Part shown: one piece after another, positions 24,081-32,117 of the stretch | Numbering within the stretch: the stretch's first letter is position 1 | Layout of the letters: each line of letters starts with the position of its first letter | Assembly (NCBI GenBank): GCA_904420075.1 | Contig: CAJFTX010000044.1 | Span: forward strand, 1-44,920 | Direction of reading: 5' to 3' | From: an uncultured Clostridia bacterium | Lineage (GTDB): Bacteria; Bacillota; Clostridia; Oscillospirales; Feifaniaceae | Length of the DNA stretch: 44,920 bases | The notes under the pieces: model-generated | What the model saw: the letters and a program-made list of their open reading frames with translations, nothing else | Database searches by the model: none | What the model was told of the DNA's origin: nothing | Translations under genes and position numbers: made by a program

Positions 24081-27000
24081 TCAGCGGAAATATTCCACAC
24101 CCGCGCGGAACAGTCCCTGATCTTTCTCCCCCGGAATATTCTTAAAGATATTTTCGCCGCAGCGCTCACTGTGCGCCATCTTGCCAAACACTCTGCCGTC
24201 CGGGCTTGTGATCCCCTCGATCGCGAGCGCCGACCCGTTCGGATTATAGGGCATTGCCATCGTCGGCCTCCCTGCGGCGTCCACATACTGGGTCGCGATC
24301 TGACCGTTTTTCACAAGCTCCGAGAGCACTGCGGGGCTCGCTACGAACTTGCCTTCGCCGTGTGAGATCGCGACGGTGTGAATATCCCCCACATTCGCCC
24401 TCGCGAGCCACGGGGACTTGACCGAGCTCACCACCGTGTTCACCATCATCGACTGATGCCGTCCAATGTTGTTGAAGGTGAGGGTCGGGCAGTTCTCATC
24501 CGTATCCACAATTCTGCCGTACGGCACGAGCCCGAGCTTAATGAGCGCCTGGAAGCCGTTGCAGATGCCGAGCATCAGCCCGTCCCGCTGCTCGAGATGA
24601 GCTGTCACAGCCTCACGGATCGCGGGGTTGCGGAAGACCGCACAGATAAACTTGCCCGAGCCCTCCGGCTCGTCTCCGCCCGAGAAACCGCCCGGGATCA
24701 TCACGATCTGACTCTCCCGGATGCCGCGTTCGAGCTCCGCGATCGACTCCCGGAGCGCTTGCTGCGAGAGATTACGGATCACGACGATTTTCGCCTTCGC
24801 GCCCGCCCGCTCAAAGGCGCGCGCCGTGTCATACTCACAGTTGGTGCCCGGGAAGACCGGGATCACCACTCTCGGCTCCGCCGCCTTGATGGCGGGCGCC
24901 TTCCCGCCCCGTTCCTCACAGGGCGTAATCGCGCAGTCCATCTCCGCCGCCTCGGCCTTTGTCGGGAAGATCTCCTCGAGCGGCCGCTCCCACTCCTCGC
25001 AGAGCTCCGCCGTGGAGACCGCCTGTCCGCCCAGCCGGAGCTCGCCCGCAACCACTGTGCCGACCGGCCGGCCGAGCTCCCCGTCGCACTCCAGGAGCAG
25101 CGCGCCCGGCTTCAGCGCAAAGAGCTCCTCCTCCGAGATCCCCTCGAAGGCGACGCCGAGACCGTTTCCAAAGCTCATCTTCGCCGCCGCCTCTGCGACG
25201 CCGCCGCGGGTGAGCGCATAGGCCGCCCGCACCTTCCCCGCCTGTGCGAGCTTGTAGACCGCATCATAATTTTTAAGCACGCTCTCATAGGTGGGCAGTC
25301 CCTCCGCGTCGTACTCCGGCTCCAGCAGGCGTACCGTGTCGCCCGCCGCCTTGAACTCCGGCGTCACCGTACCGCTCGCCGTGGTCGGCGCCACCGCGAA
25401 CGAGACGAGGGTGGGCGGCACGTCGATCTCCTCAAAGGTACCGGACATGCTGTCCTTGCCGCCGATCGCCGCCATCGAGAGGCCCAGCTGCGCGTCCAGC
25501 GCGCCGAGCAGCGCCGCAAACGGCAGCCCCCAGCGGCCGGCCTCCCCCTTGGTCCGCGGGAAGAACTCCTGCAGCGTGAGATAGCACTCCCGCACGTTCG
25601 CCCCCGCGGCGGCCGCCTTCGCGACCGACTCAATCACCGCGAGTTTTGCCCCCGCGAAGGGGTTCTTCTCCGAAATATAGGGGTCAAAGCCGTACGCCAT
25701 CACCGAGGCGGTGTCGGTCTCCCCCTCGAGCACCGGAATCTTCGCCACCATCGCCTGTGCGGGGGTGGTCTGATTCCGTCCGCCGTAGGGCATCAGCACG
25801 CTGCCCGCGCCGATCGACCCGTCGAACCGCTCCACAAGGCCCTTCTGTGAGCAGACCGAGAGATCGGAGAGCATCCGCGCAAGGTCGGCCCCGAAGTCGC
25901 CGGAGACCGCAAAGCCGTCTCTCCAGTCCTGCGCCGCCGGAACCGCGACGTCGCAGCGTTTCTTCGCGCCGTTCGAGTTCAAAAACCCGCGGGAGAGATC
26001 GACAATCTTCTTCCCCCCGAGTTCCATCACCAGGCGCGGCTCCTCGGTGACTACCGCCACCTCGGTCGCCTCGATGTTCTCCCCGTTTGCAAGGGCGATA
26101 AACTTCTCCGCGTCCTCCCGGCGCACAACCACCGCCATGCGCTCCTGCGACTCGGAGATCGCAAGCTCGGTCCCCGAGAGCCCGCTGTACTTCTTCGGCA
26201 CCCGGTCAAGGTCGATGAGCAGCCCGTCCGCGAGCTCGCCGATTGCAACCGACACGCCGCCCGCGCCAAAGTCGTTGCACCGCTTGATGAGGGTGGTCGC
26301 CTCCGGGTTGCGGAAGAGCCGCTGGATTTTCCGCTCCTCCGGCGGATTGCCCTTCTGCACCTCGGCGCCGCAGGTCTCAAGCGAGGAGGCGGTGTGGCTC
26401 TTGGAGGAGCCGGTCGCGCCGCCGCAGCCGTCCCGTCCCGTGCGCCCGCCGAGCAGGATAATCACGTCCCCCGGCGCCGGGCGCTCGCGCACCACGTTCT
26501 TCGCCGGGGCGCAGCCCATCACCGCGCCGAGCTCCATCCGCTTCGCCACATAGTTCGGGTGGTACACCTCGTTTACAAAGCCGGTCGCAAGACCGATCTG
26601 GTTGCCGTAGGAGCTGTAGCCGTTCGCAGCCGTGGTCACAATCTTCCGCTGCGGGAGCTTGCCCGGCATCGTGTCCTTCACCGGCAGTCTCGGATCCGCG
26701 GCTCCGGTGATGCGCATCGCCTGGTAGACATAGGCGCGCCCCGAAAGCGGATCGCGGATCGCCCCGCCAAGGCAGGTCGCCGCCCCGCCGAACGGCTCGA
26801 TCTCGGTCGGGTGGTTGTGCGTCTCATTCTTGAACATGAGGAGGTACTCCTCCTCTTTACCGTTCACCGTCACCGGGATGCGGATCGAGCAGGCGTTGAT
26901 CTCCTCGCTCTCGTCAAGGTTTTTGAGCTTGCCCTCCCGCTTGAGCTCCTTGGTGCCGATCGTCGCGATGTCCATCAGGGTCATCGGCTTGTCCCGCCCG

Positions 27001-27770
27001 ACATAGAGCGCCTTCCGGATCTCGAGATACTTCTCAAAGGCGCGTCTCACCGCCTCGTTCTCAATCTCCACCCCGTCGATCTCGGTCAGGAAGGTGGTGT
27101 GCCGGCAGTGGTCGGACCAGTAGGTGTCGATCATCCGCAGCTCGGTCAGCGTCGGACAGCGCCCCTCGCCTCTGAAGTAGTCGCGGCAGAAGCGCACGTC
27201 GTCCGCGTCCATCGCGAGCGCGTATTTGGTAAGGAAGGTCTCGTCCGCCACCGCGTCGTCGAGGAAGCCCGGAACTTCCGGCACCGCCTCCGCCTCCGGC
27301 TGACGGTCGGCGAGCGTCTCGGGCAGCGCAAGCGACGCCTCGCGCGCCTCCACCGGATTGACCAGATACTTCTTGATCGCCTCAAATTCCTCGTCGGTGA
27401 TCGTTCCCTCCAGCAGATACACCTTCGCCGAGCGCACCAGCGGCCGCTCCTCCCCGGTCATCAGCTGAACGCACTGTGCGGCCGAGTCCGCCCGCTGGTC
27501 AAACTGTCCCGGCAGATACTCCACCGCGAACACCCTGTCGCCCTCCGGCAACGCGTCGTAGATCCGGTCCACCTGCGGCTCCGAGAACACCGACCCGCAC
27601 GCGAGCCGGAAGAGCTCCTCCGAGAGCCCCTCCACGTCGTACCGCTGGACAATCCGCACTCCTACGAGCCCTTTGATCCCAAGATTGTGCCGCAGATCAG
27701 CGAGCAGATGCCCGCTCTCTACCGCAAATTGCTCCTTCTTTTCAGAGTAAACTCTTCTTACAGACGACAA
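24081..27770 (-). CDS. purL: Phosphoribosylformylglycinamidine synthase, single-chain PurL (synthetase plus glutaminase)
   Basis: 1229 residues. It catalyses step four of purine synthesis: FGAR, glutamine and ATP to FGAM. Order of domains: N-terminal PurS-like region, linker, two AIRS-like halves (ATP sites with GGRTGRDGCGGATGSSKSH near 445), then a glutaminase domain (~985-1229) with FPGTNCEYDTARAF, IPGGFSGGDEP, the nucleophile Cys in LGICNGFQAL (about 1055) and SHGEGKF. This one-chain form is shared by proteobacteria and many clostridia; Bacillus uses separate PurS, PurQ and PurL. The start is TTG 27770 with GGGGAAGGGG 8 nt upstream; the family N-terminus VRRVYSEKKEQFAVE begins right after. 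No other pur gene is near. Confidence 0.95.
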   Translation of the reverse strand: MSSVRRVYSEKKEQFAVESGHLLADLRHNLGIKGLVGVRIVQRYDVEGLSEELFRLACGSVFSEPQVDRIYDALPEGDRVFAVEYLPGQFDQRADSAAQCVQLMTGEERPLVRSAKVYLLEGTITDEEFEAIKKYLVNPVEAREASLALPETLADRQPEAEAVPEVPGFLDDAVADETFLTKYALAMDADDVRFCRDYFRGEGRCPTLTELRMIDTYWSDHCRHTTFLTEIDGVEIENEAVRRAFEKYLEIRKALYVGRDKPMTLMDIATIGTKELKREGKLKNLDESEEINACSIRIPVTVNGKEEEYLLMFKNETHNHPTEIEPFGGAATCLGGAIRDPLSGRAYVYQAMRITGAADPRLPVKDTMPGKLPQRKIVTTAANGYSSYGNQIGLATGFVNEVYHPNYVAKRMELGAVMGCAPAKNVVRERPAPGDVIILLGGRTGRDGCGGATGSSKSHTASSLETCGAEVQKGNPPEERKIQRLFRNPEATTLIKRCNDFGAGGVSVAIGELADGLLIDLDRVPKKYSGLSGTELAISESQERMAVVVRREDAEKFIALANGENIEATEVAVVTEEPRLVMELGGKKIVDLSRGFLNSNGAKKRCDVAVPAAQDWRDGFAVSGDFGADLARMLSDLSVCSQKGLVERFDGSIGAGSVLMPYGGRNQTTPAQAMVAKIPVLEGETDTASVMAYGFDPYISEKNPFAGAKLAVIESVAKAAAAGANVRECYLTLQEFFPRTKGEAGRWGLPFAALLGALDAQLGLSMAAIGGKDSMSGTFEEIDVPPTLVSFAVAPTTASGTVTPEFKAAGDTVRLLEPEYDAEGLPTYESVLKNYDAVYKLAQAGKVRAAYALTRGGVAEAAAKMSFGNGLGVAFEGISEEELFALKPGALLLECDGELGRPVGTVVAGELRLGGQAVSTAELCEEWERPLEEIFPTKAEAAEMDCAITPCEERGGKAPAIKAAEPRVVIPVFPGTNCEYDTARAFERAGAKAKIVVIRNLSQQALRESIAELERGIRESQIVMIPGGFSGGDEPEGSGKFICAVFRNPAIREAVTAHLEQRDGLMLGICNGFQALIKLGLVPYGRIVDTDENCPTLTFNNIGRHQSMMVNTVVSSVKSPWLARANVGDIHTVAISHGEGKFVASPAVLSELVKNGQIATQYVDAAGRPTMAMPYNPNGSALAIEGITSPDGRVFGKMAHSERCGENIFKNIPGEKDQGLFRAGVEYFR

Positions 27771-27833
27771 GATATAGTCCCCTTCCCCTATCGAATTTCA
27801 GGCACAAACGGCGGCCGTTCCGCCTTTTTCTTC

Positions 27834-27862
27834 ATTATATCGGAAACGAAGTGGCATTTCAA
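27834..27862 (-). promoter_or_regulatory. Vegetative promoter of purL
   Basis: Minus strand TTGAAA (27862-27857), 17-nt spacer, TATAAT (27839-27834), ~64 nt before the TTG start. The leader contains a small GGCGG/CCGCC hairpin but no purine riboswitch. Confidence 0.8.
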
Positions 27863-27871
27863 TGCCACTTC
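27848..27871 (-). promoter_or_regulatory. Perfect 24-bp dyad over the purL -35 box (candidate operator)
   Basis: GAAGTGGCATT-TC-AATGCCACTTC: 11-bp arms around 2 bp, centred on the TTGAAA -35 box. There is no T-run after it, so it is not a terminator; the mtaB terminator is separate at 27877-27901. The sequence is unlike the Bacillus PurBox. A repressor site is inferred from placement only. Confidence 0.55.
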
Positions 27872-27876
27872 TCAAC

Positions 27877-27901
27877 AAAAGAGGCCGGGATTTCTCCCGG
27901 C
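27877..27901 (-). terminator. Rho-independent terminator after mtaB
   Basis: Minus strand GCCGGGA-GAAA-TCCCGGC followed by CTCTTTTG, 11 bp after the mtaB stop. Confidence 0.88.
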
Positions 27902-27911
27902 TCTCCGCCTT

Positions 27912-29216
27912 TTAGAGCAGCTCTCCACGCAGCATATCTTCCCCGGCGGATGTGATCTTCACCCGCCGCATCTGTCCTGCAATCGGTCCCGCACGTTCCA
28001 CTGTCACCGGCGTATAATTCTCGCTGTGGCCGAAGGCCGCGCCCTCCCGCTCTGTCTCAAAGAGCACCGTCACCGTAGCGCCCACCATCTCCCGGAGAAA
28101 CTGCCGCCGCACCTCGCCGCACACCTCGGAGAGCACATGCGCCCGCGCGCGCCGCACCGCCATCGGCACCTGTTCCGGCAGCTTCACCGCCCGGGTTCCC
28201 TTCCGCTCCGAGTAGGGGAAGACGTGCACCTTTGCAAAGCCGATCTCCCGTACAAAACGGAGCGTCTCCTCCTGCTCCATCTCCCCCTCTCCGGGGAAGC
28301 CCGTGATCAGATCGGTCGTGATCGCACAGCCCGGGAGCGCCTCCCGCAACCGCCGCACCGCCTCCCGGTAGAGCGCGGTGTCATATTTGCGGTTCATCGC
28401 CCGGAGCACCTTGTCCGACCCGCTCTGGAGCGAGAGGTGAAAATGGGGACAGAGCGAGGACAGTCCGGAGAGTCTCCGGACAAACTCCTGCGTCACCACC
28501 CGCGGCTCGAGCGAGCCGAGCCGGATCCGCGCGCCCGCACGCGCGGCGGGACCCTCCAGCGTCTCCAGCAGCTCCGCAAAACTCTCCCCCGTGTCCTTGC
28601 CAAAGGAGGCGATCTCAATCCCCGTGAGCACCACCTCGAGGAACCCCTCCTCCAGCAGTGCCTCAAACTCAGCCGCCACATCCGCGATCCGTGCGGAGCG
28701 TACCCGCCCTCTCGCGTAGGGGATAATGCAGTAGGAGCAGAAGTTGTCGCACCCGTCCTCGATCTTGATGTGCGCCCGGCTGCGCTCGTCGGCCCCTCTC
28801 ACCGGATCAAACCGGAAGGTCCTCACTCCTCCGATCTCCGCAACCTCCGCCCGGCGCTCCCGCTTCTCCAAAAACTTCTCTACAAGCCGGAGAGTCTCCC
28901 CTTTCTCCTCGTTGCCGAGCACAAGGTCGATGTCGAGCGCGCGCAGCTCCTCCGCTGCCACCTGGGGATAGCACCCCGCCGCCACGATCACCGCCTCCGG
29001 ACCGCCCGCGCGTCTGGCCGCCGCGATCGCCTGACGGGACTTCTTGTCGCTCACCGCCGTCACCGTACAAGTGGAGATCACATAGACCTCCGCCGCCTCG
29101 GAGAAATCGACCGTCTCATACCCCGCCGCCTGAAATTTTTCTCTCATCTGCTCCGCCTCGTACTGGTTTACCTTACAGCCGAGCGTATAAAATGCAACTC
29201 TCAACTCTCTCTCCAT
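27912..29216 (-). CDS. mtaB: tRNA t6A37 methylthiotransferase MtaB
   Basis: 434 residues from ATG 29216. The frame extends to a TTG at 29255, but that codon lies inside the -10 box of the promoter, so it cannot be translated from this transcript. N-terminal UPF0004 domain with cysteines in TLGCKVNQYEAEQM, STCTVT and AAGCYPQ (auxiliary [4Fe-4S]); radical-SAM domain with the CxxxCxxC motif in EDGCDNFCSYCIIPYARGR near residue 150; C-terminal TRAM domain. The CKVNQYE form and length fit MtaB rather than MiaB or RimO. It adds a methylthio group to N6-threonylcarbamoyladenosine 37 of ANN-decoding tRNAs. Single-gene unit, divergent from the HPr-like gene. Confidence 0.92.
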   Translation of the reverse strand: MERELRVAFYTLGCKVNQYEAEQMREKFQAAGYETVDFSEAAEVYVISTCTVTAVSDKKSRQAIAAARRAGGPEAVIVAAGCYPQVAAEELRALDIDLVLGNEEKGETLRLVEKFLEKRERRAEVAEIGGVRTFRFDPVRGADERSRAHIKIEDGCDNFCSYCIIPYARGRVRSARIADVAAEFEALLEEGFLEVVLTGIEIASFGKDTGESFAELLETLEGPAARAGARIRLGSLEPRVVTQEFVRRLSGLSSLCPHFHLSLQSGSDKVLRAMNRKYDTALYREAVRRLREALPGCAITTDLITGFPGEGEMEQEETLRFVREIGFAKVHVFPYSERKGTRAVKLPEQVPMAVRRARAHVLSEVCGEVRRQFLREMVGATVTVLFETEREGAAFGHSENYTPVTVERAGPIAGQMRRVKITSAGEDMLRGELL

Positions 29217-29254
29217 TTCCGCCGAACAATCAGCCCAAATAAACTCCTTCTCCA

Positions 29255-29282
29255 ATTATATAGTTTTCATAAAAAATTACAA
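29255..29282 (-). promoter_or_regulatory. Vegetative promoter of mtaB
   Basis: Minus strand TTGTAA (29282-29277), 16-nt spacer, TATAAT (29260-29255). It is back-to-back with the plus-strand HPr promoter. Confidence 0.65.
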
Positions 29283-29287
29283 TACTG

Positions 29288-29316
29288 TTGTAAATAGGGC
29301 GCGCGTTTGGTATAGT
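29288..29316 (+). promoter_or_regulatory. Vegetative promoter of the HPr-like gene
   Basis: TTGTAA (29288-29293), 17-nt spacer, TATAGT (29311-29316); the start codon is 30 nt further, preceded by TAGGAGG. Confidence 0.7.
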
Positions 29317-29346
29317 AAGGATAGATTAAAAATAGGAGGACTGACA

Positions 29347-29577
29347 ATGAAAAGCGTAAACATTATGCTCAACTCCATCAACGACGTCAAAGATTTTGTC
29401 GCCCTGGTCTGCACCTGTGATTTCGATATCGACCTCACCAGCGGCCGTTATGTGGTCGACGCGAAGTCCATTATGGGGATTTTCAGCCTCGATCTCTCAA
29501 AACCGATTAAGCTTGACGCTCATACCGACAACGCAGACGATGAGTTCTTTACCAAGCTGAAGAAGTACATCGTATAA
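29347..29577 (+). CDS. HPr-family protein without the phosphorylatable histidine (Crh-like)
   Basis: 76 residues with the HPr fold pattern. The regulatory-serine motif is intact: AKSIMGIFSLDL at residues 39-50 with Ser41, the equivalent of Ser46 of HPr. The active-site region (GLHARPA around His15 in true HPr) reads LNSINDVKDF here and has no histidine; the only histidine (His59) is elsewhere. It therefore cannot relay PTS phosphate, but could be phosphorylated by an HPrK/P-type kinase and act with CcpA-like regulators, as Crh does in Bacillus. That role is inference. AGGAGG before the ATG, own promoter and terminator, 58 bp upstream of a Na+/Pi transporter gene. Confidence 0.85.
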   Translation: MKSVNIMLNSINDVKDFVALVCTCDFDIDLTSGRYVVDAKSIMGIFSLDLSKPIKLDAHTDNADDEFFTKLKKYIV

Positions 29578-29592
29578 CGTATCGGGAGGGCA

Positions 29593-29624
29593 GGTCCGGT
29601 GCGACGCACCGGACCTTCTTTCTC
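29593..29624 (+). terminator. Rho-independent terminator after the HPr-like gene
   Basis: Perfect 10-bp stem GGTCCGGTGC / GCACCGGACC with loop GAC, followed by TTCTTTCT. The following nptA-like gene starts 12 nt later, so that gene may depend on read-through. Confidence 0.85.
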
Positions 29625-29635
29625 CCCGGGGGGAA

Positions 29636-31417
29636 ATGGAAATGGAGCTTACAAACATACTCGGCCTCGCGGCTGGGCTCGGCATGTTTCTCTACGGCAT
29701 GCAGATTCTCAGCAACGCGCTGCAGGCGCTCGCCGGTTCACGGCTGGAGCGCACGCTTGAAAAACTGACCAACAACCGACTCAAAGGACTCTTTCTCGGC
29801 ACGGCGATCACCGCGCTGATTCAGAGCTCCTCCGCGACCACTGTCATGGTGGTCGGCTTTGTCAACGCCGGCCTTCTGAAACTCTCGCAGTCGGTGGGCG
29901 TGATCATGGGCGCCAATATCGGCACCACCGTCACCGCCCAGATTCTGCGGCTCGGGGACCTCAACGGGACCAATTTGCTTCTGACGCTGCTCAAGCCGTC
30001 GAGCTTCGGTCCGATTATCATCCTGATCGGAGCCGCGATCAATCTCTTCTCCAAGGATAAAAAGCGGCAGAATATCGGCTCGATCCTCCTGGGGCTCGGC
30101 CTTTTGTTCTTTGGCATGTACAATATGGAGCAGGGGCTCTCCCCGCTGGGACAGATGCCGGAATTCCAGCAGATGATGCTGAGTCTCTCCGCCAACCCGC
30201 TGCTCGGGCTGCTGGTCGGCATCCTGGTCACCGCGCTGATTCAGAGCTCCTCCGCCTCGATCGGTATCCTGCAGGCGCTTTCCGCCACCGGGCTGATCAC
30301 CTTCGGCTCGGCCGTTCCGATCATCCTCGGTCAGAATATCGGCACCTGTATTACGGTGATTCTCGCCGGTATCGGCGCGAACCGTACCGCGAAGAAGGCC
30401 GGGCTCATCCATCTCTCGTTCAATGTTATCGGAACGACGCTCTGGCTCATCGGCATCTACTCGGTCAATGCGCTGGTCGGACTTCCCTTCTGGAACGAGG
30501 CGATCAACCGCGGAACCATCGCCGATTTCCACACGCTGTTCAATGTCTCGACCACGCTGGTCCTCCTCCCCTTCTCCTCGCTGCTGCTGAAGCTCGCAAA
30601 TGCGCTGCTGCGCGAGAAGGGGGATAAAACGGACAAGCTCTCGCTGCTTGACGACCGCTTTCTCTCGGCTCCCGCCGTCGCGATCGAGCAGTGCAACAAA
30701 GTCATCGTCGATATGGGCGCTTCCGCCATTCAGAACTACAACGACGCCTGTGCGCTGCTTCAGAAATTCGACTCCAAGCTGTTTAAAAAGTTAAATGAGC
30801 GGGAGGAATCGCTTGACAAAACGGAATCTGCGCTCAACAACTATCTTGTCAAGGTCACCTCACGAAATCTCTCCGACACGGAGAACAAAACCACAAGCGA
30901 GATCTTGCACACGATCAACGATTTCGAGCGGATCGGAGATTACAGCGTCAATCTTGCCGAGGCCGCCGAGGAGCTCGCAAACCGCGAGATTCACTTCTCA
31001 GACAGCGCAAAAAGCGAGCTTCGGCGGATGGTGGACGCCGTCTCTGAGATTCTTTCCGTGACCATGGAAGCCTACTCGCAAAACAGTACGGAGATCGCCT
31101 CCCATGTTGAGCCGCTCGAGGAGGTCATCGATCTCATCAAAGAGACGCTCAAGACCAAGCATATCGACCGTCTGCAAAACGGACGCTGCTCGATTAACTC
31201 AGGGCTGATCTTCTTAGAGCTGCTCAACAACTTTGAGCGGATTGCGGATCACTGCAGCAATATCGCCGTCTACGTCATTCAGTTGCATGCGAATAGCTCC
31301 CGGTTTGATCCGCATGAGCATCTGCGCGAGATGCACGAGGGAACTACCGAAGAGTATAAGCTCTACTATAAGTACTATATGGACAAATACTACGCGCCAA
31401 TCGAACAGGGGCTCTAA
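29636..31417 (+). CDS. Na+/phosphate cotransporter with C-terminal PhoU domain (NptA/YjbB type)
   Basis: 593 residues. The inverted-repeat Na_Pi_cotrans core shows both QSSS motifs, TALIQSSSATTVMVVGF near 60 and TALIQSSSASIGILQAL near 197, each followed by a glycine-rich GANIGTTVTA / GQNIGTCIT segment. About eight to nine membrane segments end near 340. Residues ~350-560 form a PhoU-like helical domain (repeated ILHTINDFERIGDYSVNLAE and ELLNNFERIADHCSNIAVYV). It moves phosphate across the membrane with Na+; the PhoU part probably regulates it. Two in-frame ATGs: 29636 is only 3 nt from the GGGGGG ribosome binding site, 29642 is 9 nt away and may be the true start. Terminator follows. Confidence 0.92.
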   Translation: MEMELTNILGLAAGLGMFLYGMQILSNALQALAGSRLERTLEKLTNNRLKGLFLGTAITALIQSSSATTVMVVGFVNAGLLKLSQSVGVIMGANIGTTVTAQILRLGDLNGTNLLLTLLKPSSFGPIIILIGAAINLFSKDKKRQNIGSILLGLGLLFFGMYNMEQGLSPLGQMPEFQQMMLSLSANPLLGLLVGILVTALIQSSSASIGILQALSATGLITFGSAVPIILGQNIGTCITVILAGIGANRTAKKAGLIHLSFNVIGTTLWLIGIYSVNALVGLPFWNEAINRGTIADFHTLFNVSTTLVLLPFSSLLLKLANALLREKGDKTDKLSLLDDRFLSAPAVAIEQCNKVIVDMGASAIQNYNDACALLQKFDSKLFKKLNEREESLDKTESALNNYLVKVTSRNLSDTENKTTSEILHTINDFERIGDYSVNLAEAAEELANREIHFSDSAKSELRRMVDAVSEILSVTMEAYSQNSTEIASHVEPLEEVIDLIKETLKTKHIDRLQNGRCSINSGLIFLELLNNFERIADHCSNIAVYVIQLHANSSRFDPHEHLREMHEGTTEEYKLYYKYYMDKYYAPIEQGL

Positions 31418-31428
31418 AATTCTTTTTC

Positions 31429-31463
31429 AGAGGGACAGGAACGACTACCTGTCCCTCTTTTTA
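31429..31463 (+). terminator. Rho-independent terminator after the Na+/Pi cotransporter
   Basis: 11-bp stem AGAGGGACAGG / CCTGTCCCTCT with 8-nt loop, then TTTTATTT. Confidence 0.92.
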
Positions 31464-32069
31464 TTTAACAAAACGGCCGCAATCTCTCCCAGTGCCAGGC
31501 AAAACCGCTGCCGACGTCCCCCAGTTCTTCCATCTCCGGCACCGCCTCCGGTCCAATTTCCACACCGCTCCGTCCGCCGGTTCTCCGCTCCGCAACGCAG
31601 TGCCGGATACGGCGAGCGCCAATTTACCCACCTCGATATCGCGCCACCTCTCTGGCGCTCGTCTTCCCCTTATCGCTCTGATGTTGCCATCGGTATGAAA
31701 TACAAGCTAAAAAATGCCCGGTCGCAGTCCTCCGCCTCCAACCAACCCGTAGAATCTCTCTGCTATCACCGGCAGGCAGCGCGCGTCTTCTCCACAGCCA
31801 GACAAAAAACGCCCAAATTTCTCCCCCACCAGCAGCAACCGGACCTACAGCAGGATTCACTTCCTCAACCGCCCAAGCTCGTCCGCTCCCACAGCGGCGC
31901 CTAAAAACATTTCAGCATTTCGGCGGCATCGCGCCTTTCTTCCGACCATAGTCTTCTTCCGGCTTCTCGGCAGAGGACTTTCCCTTTAAGTCTAAACCGC
32001 CCTCTCTTCTCCGAGGCTGTTCTTCGTGCTGCGCCGGAACAGTTTTCCTCCTCCCCTCTCAGAAATTTG
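31464..32069. other. 606-bp region without a recognisable gene
   Basis: The stretch lies between two terminators of converging genes. Short open frames exist but none has a ribosome binding site, sensible composition or family motif. It is pyrimidine-rich on the plus strand. Structured elements: a GCCG-GATA-CGGC hairpin at 31602-31613 overlapping a 9-bp inverted repeat CGAGCGCCA (31613-31621) / TGGCGCTCG (31653-31661) that encloses the palindrome CGATATCG. It may be a decayed gene or an unrecognised RNA; I can support neither. Confidence 0.5.
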
Positions 32070-32108
32070 AAAAAGCCGGATGAAACTCCAAGTTTCATCC
32101 GGCTTTTT
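32070..32108 (-). terminator. Rho-independent terminator of the Gld-like operon
   Basis: 18-bp perfect stem AAAAAGCCGGATGAAACT / AGTTTCATCCGGCTTTTT with loop CCA. T5 on either strand makes it bidirectional. It lies 10 bp after the DUF4340 stop. Confidence 0.93.
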
Positions 32109-32117
32109 CGATCGGTC

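Noticed and set aside
27771-27833. Purine riboswitch in the purL leader
   Set aside because: The leader is only about 60 nt and lacks the conserved three-way-junction elements.
24378-29297. Very long open frames (490 and 967 codons) on the + strand opposite purL and mtaB
   Set aside because: They mirror the codon structure of the GC-rich real genes. Their translations are rich in Arg, His, Leu and Asp with no family motif, and no ribosome binding site or promoter fits.
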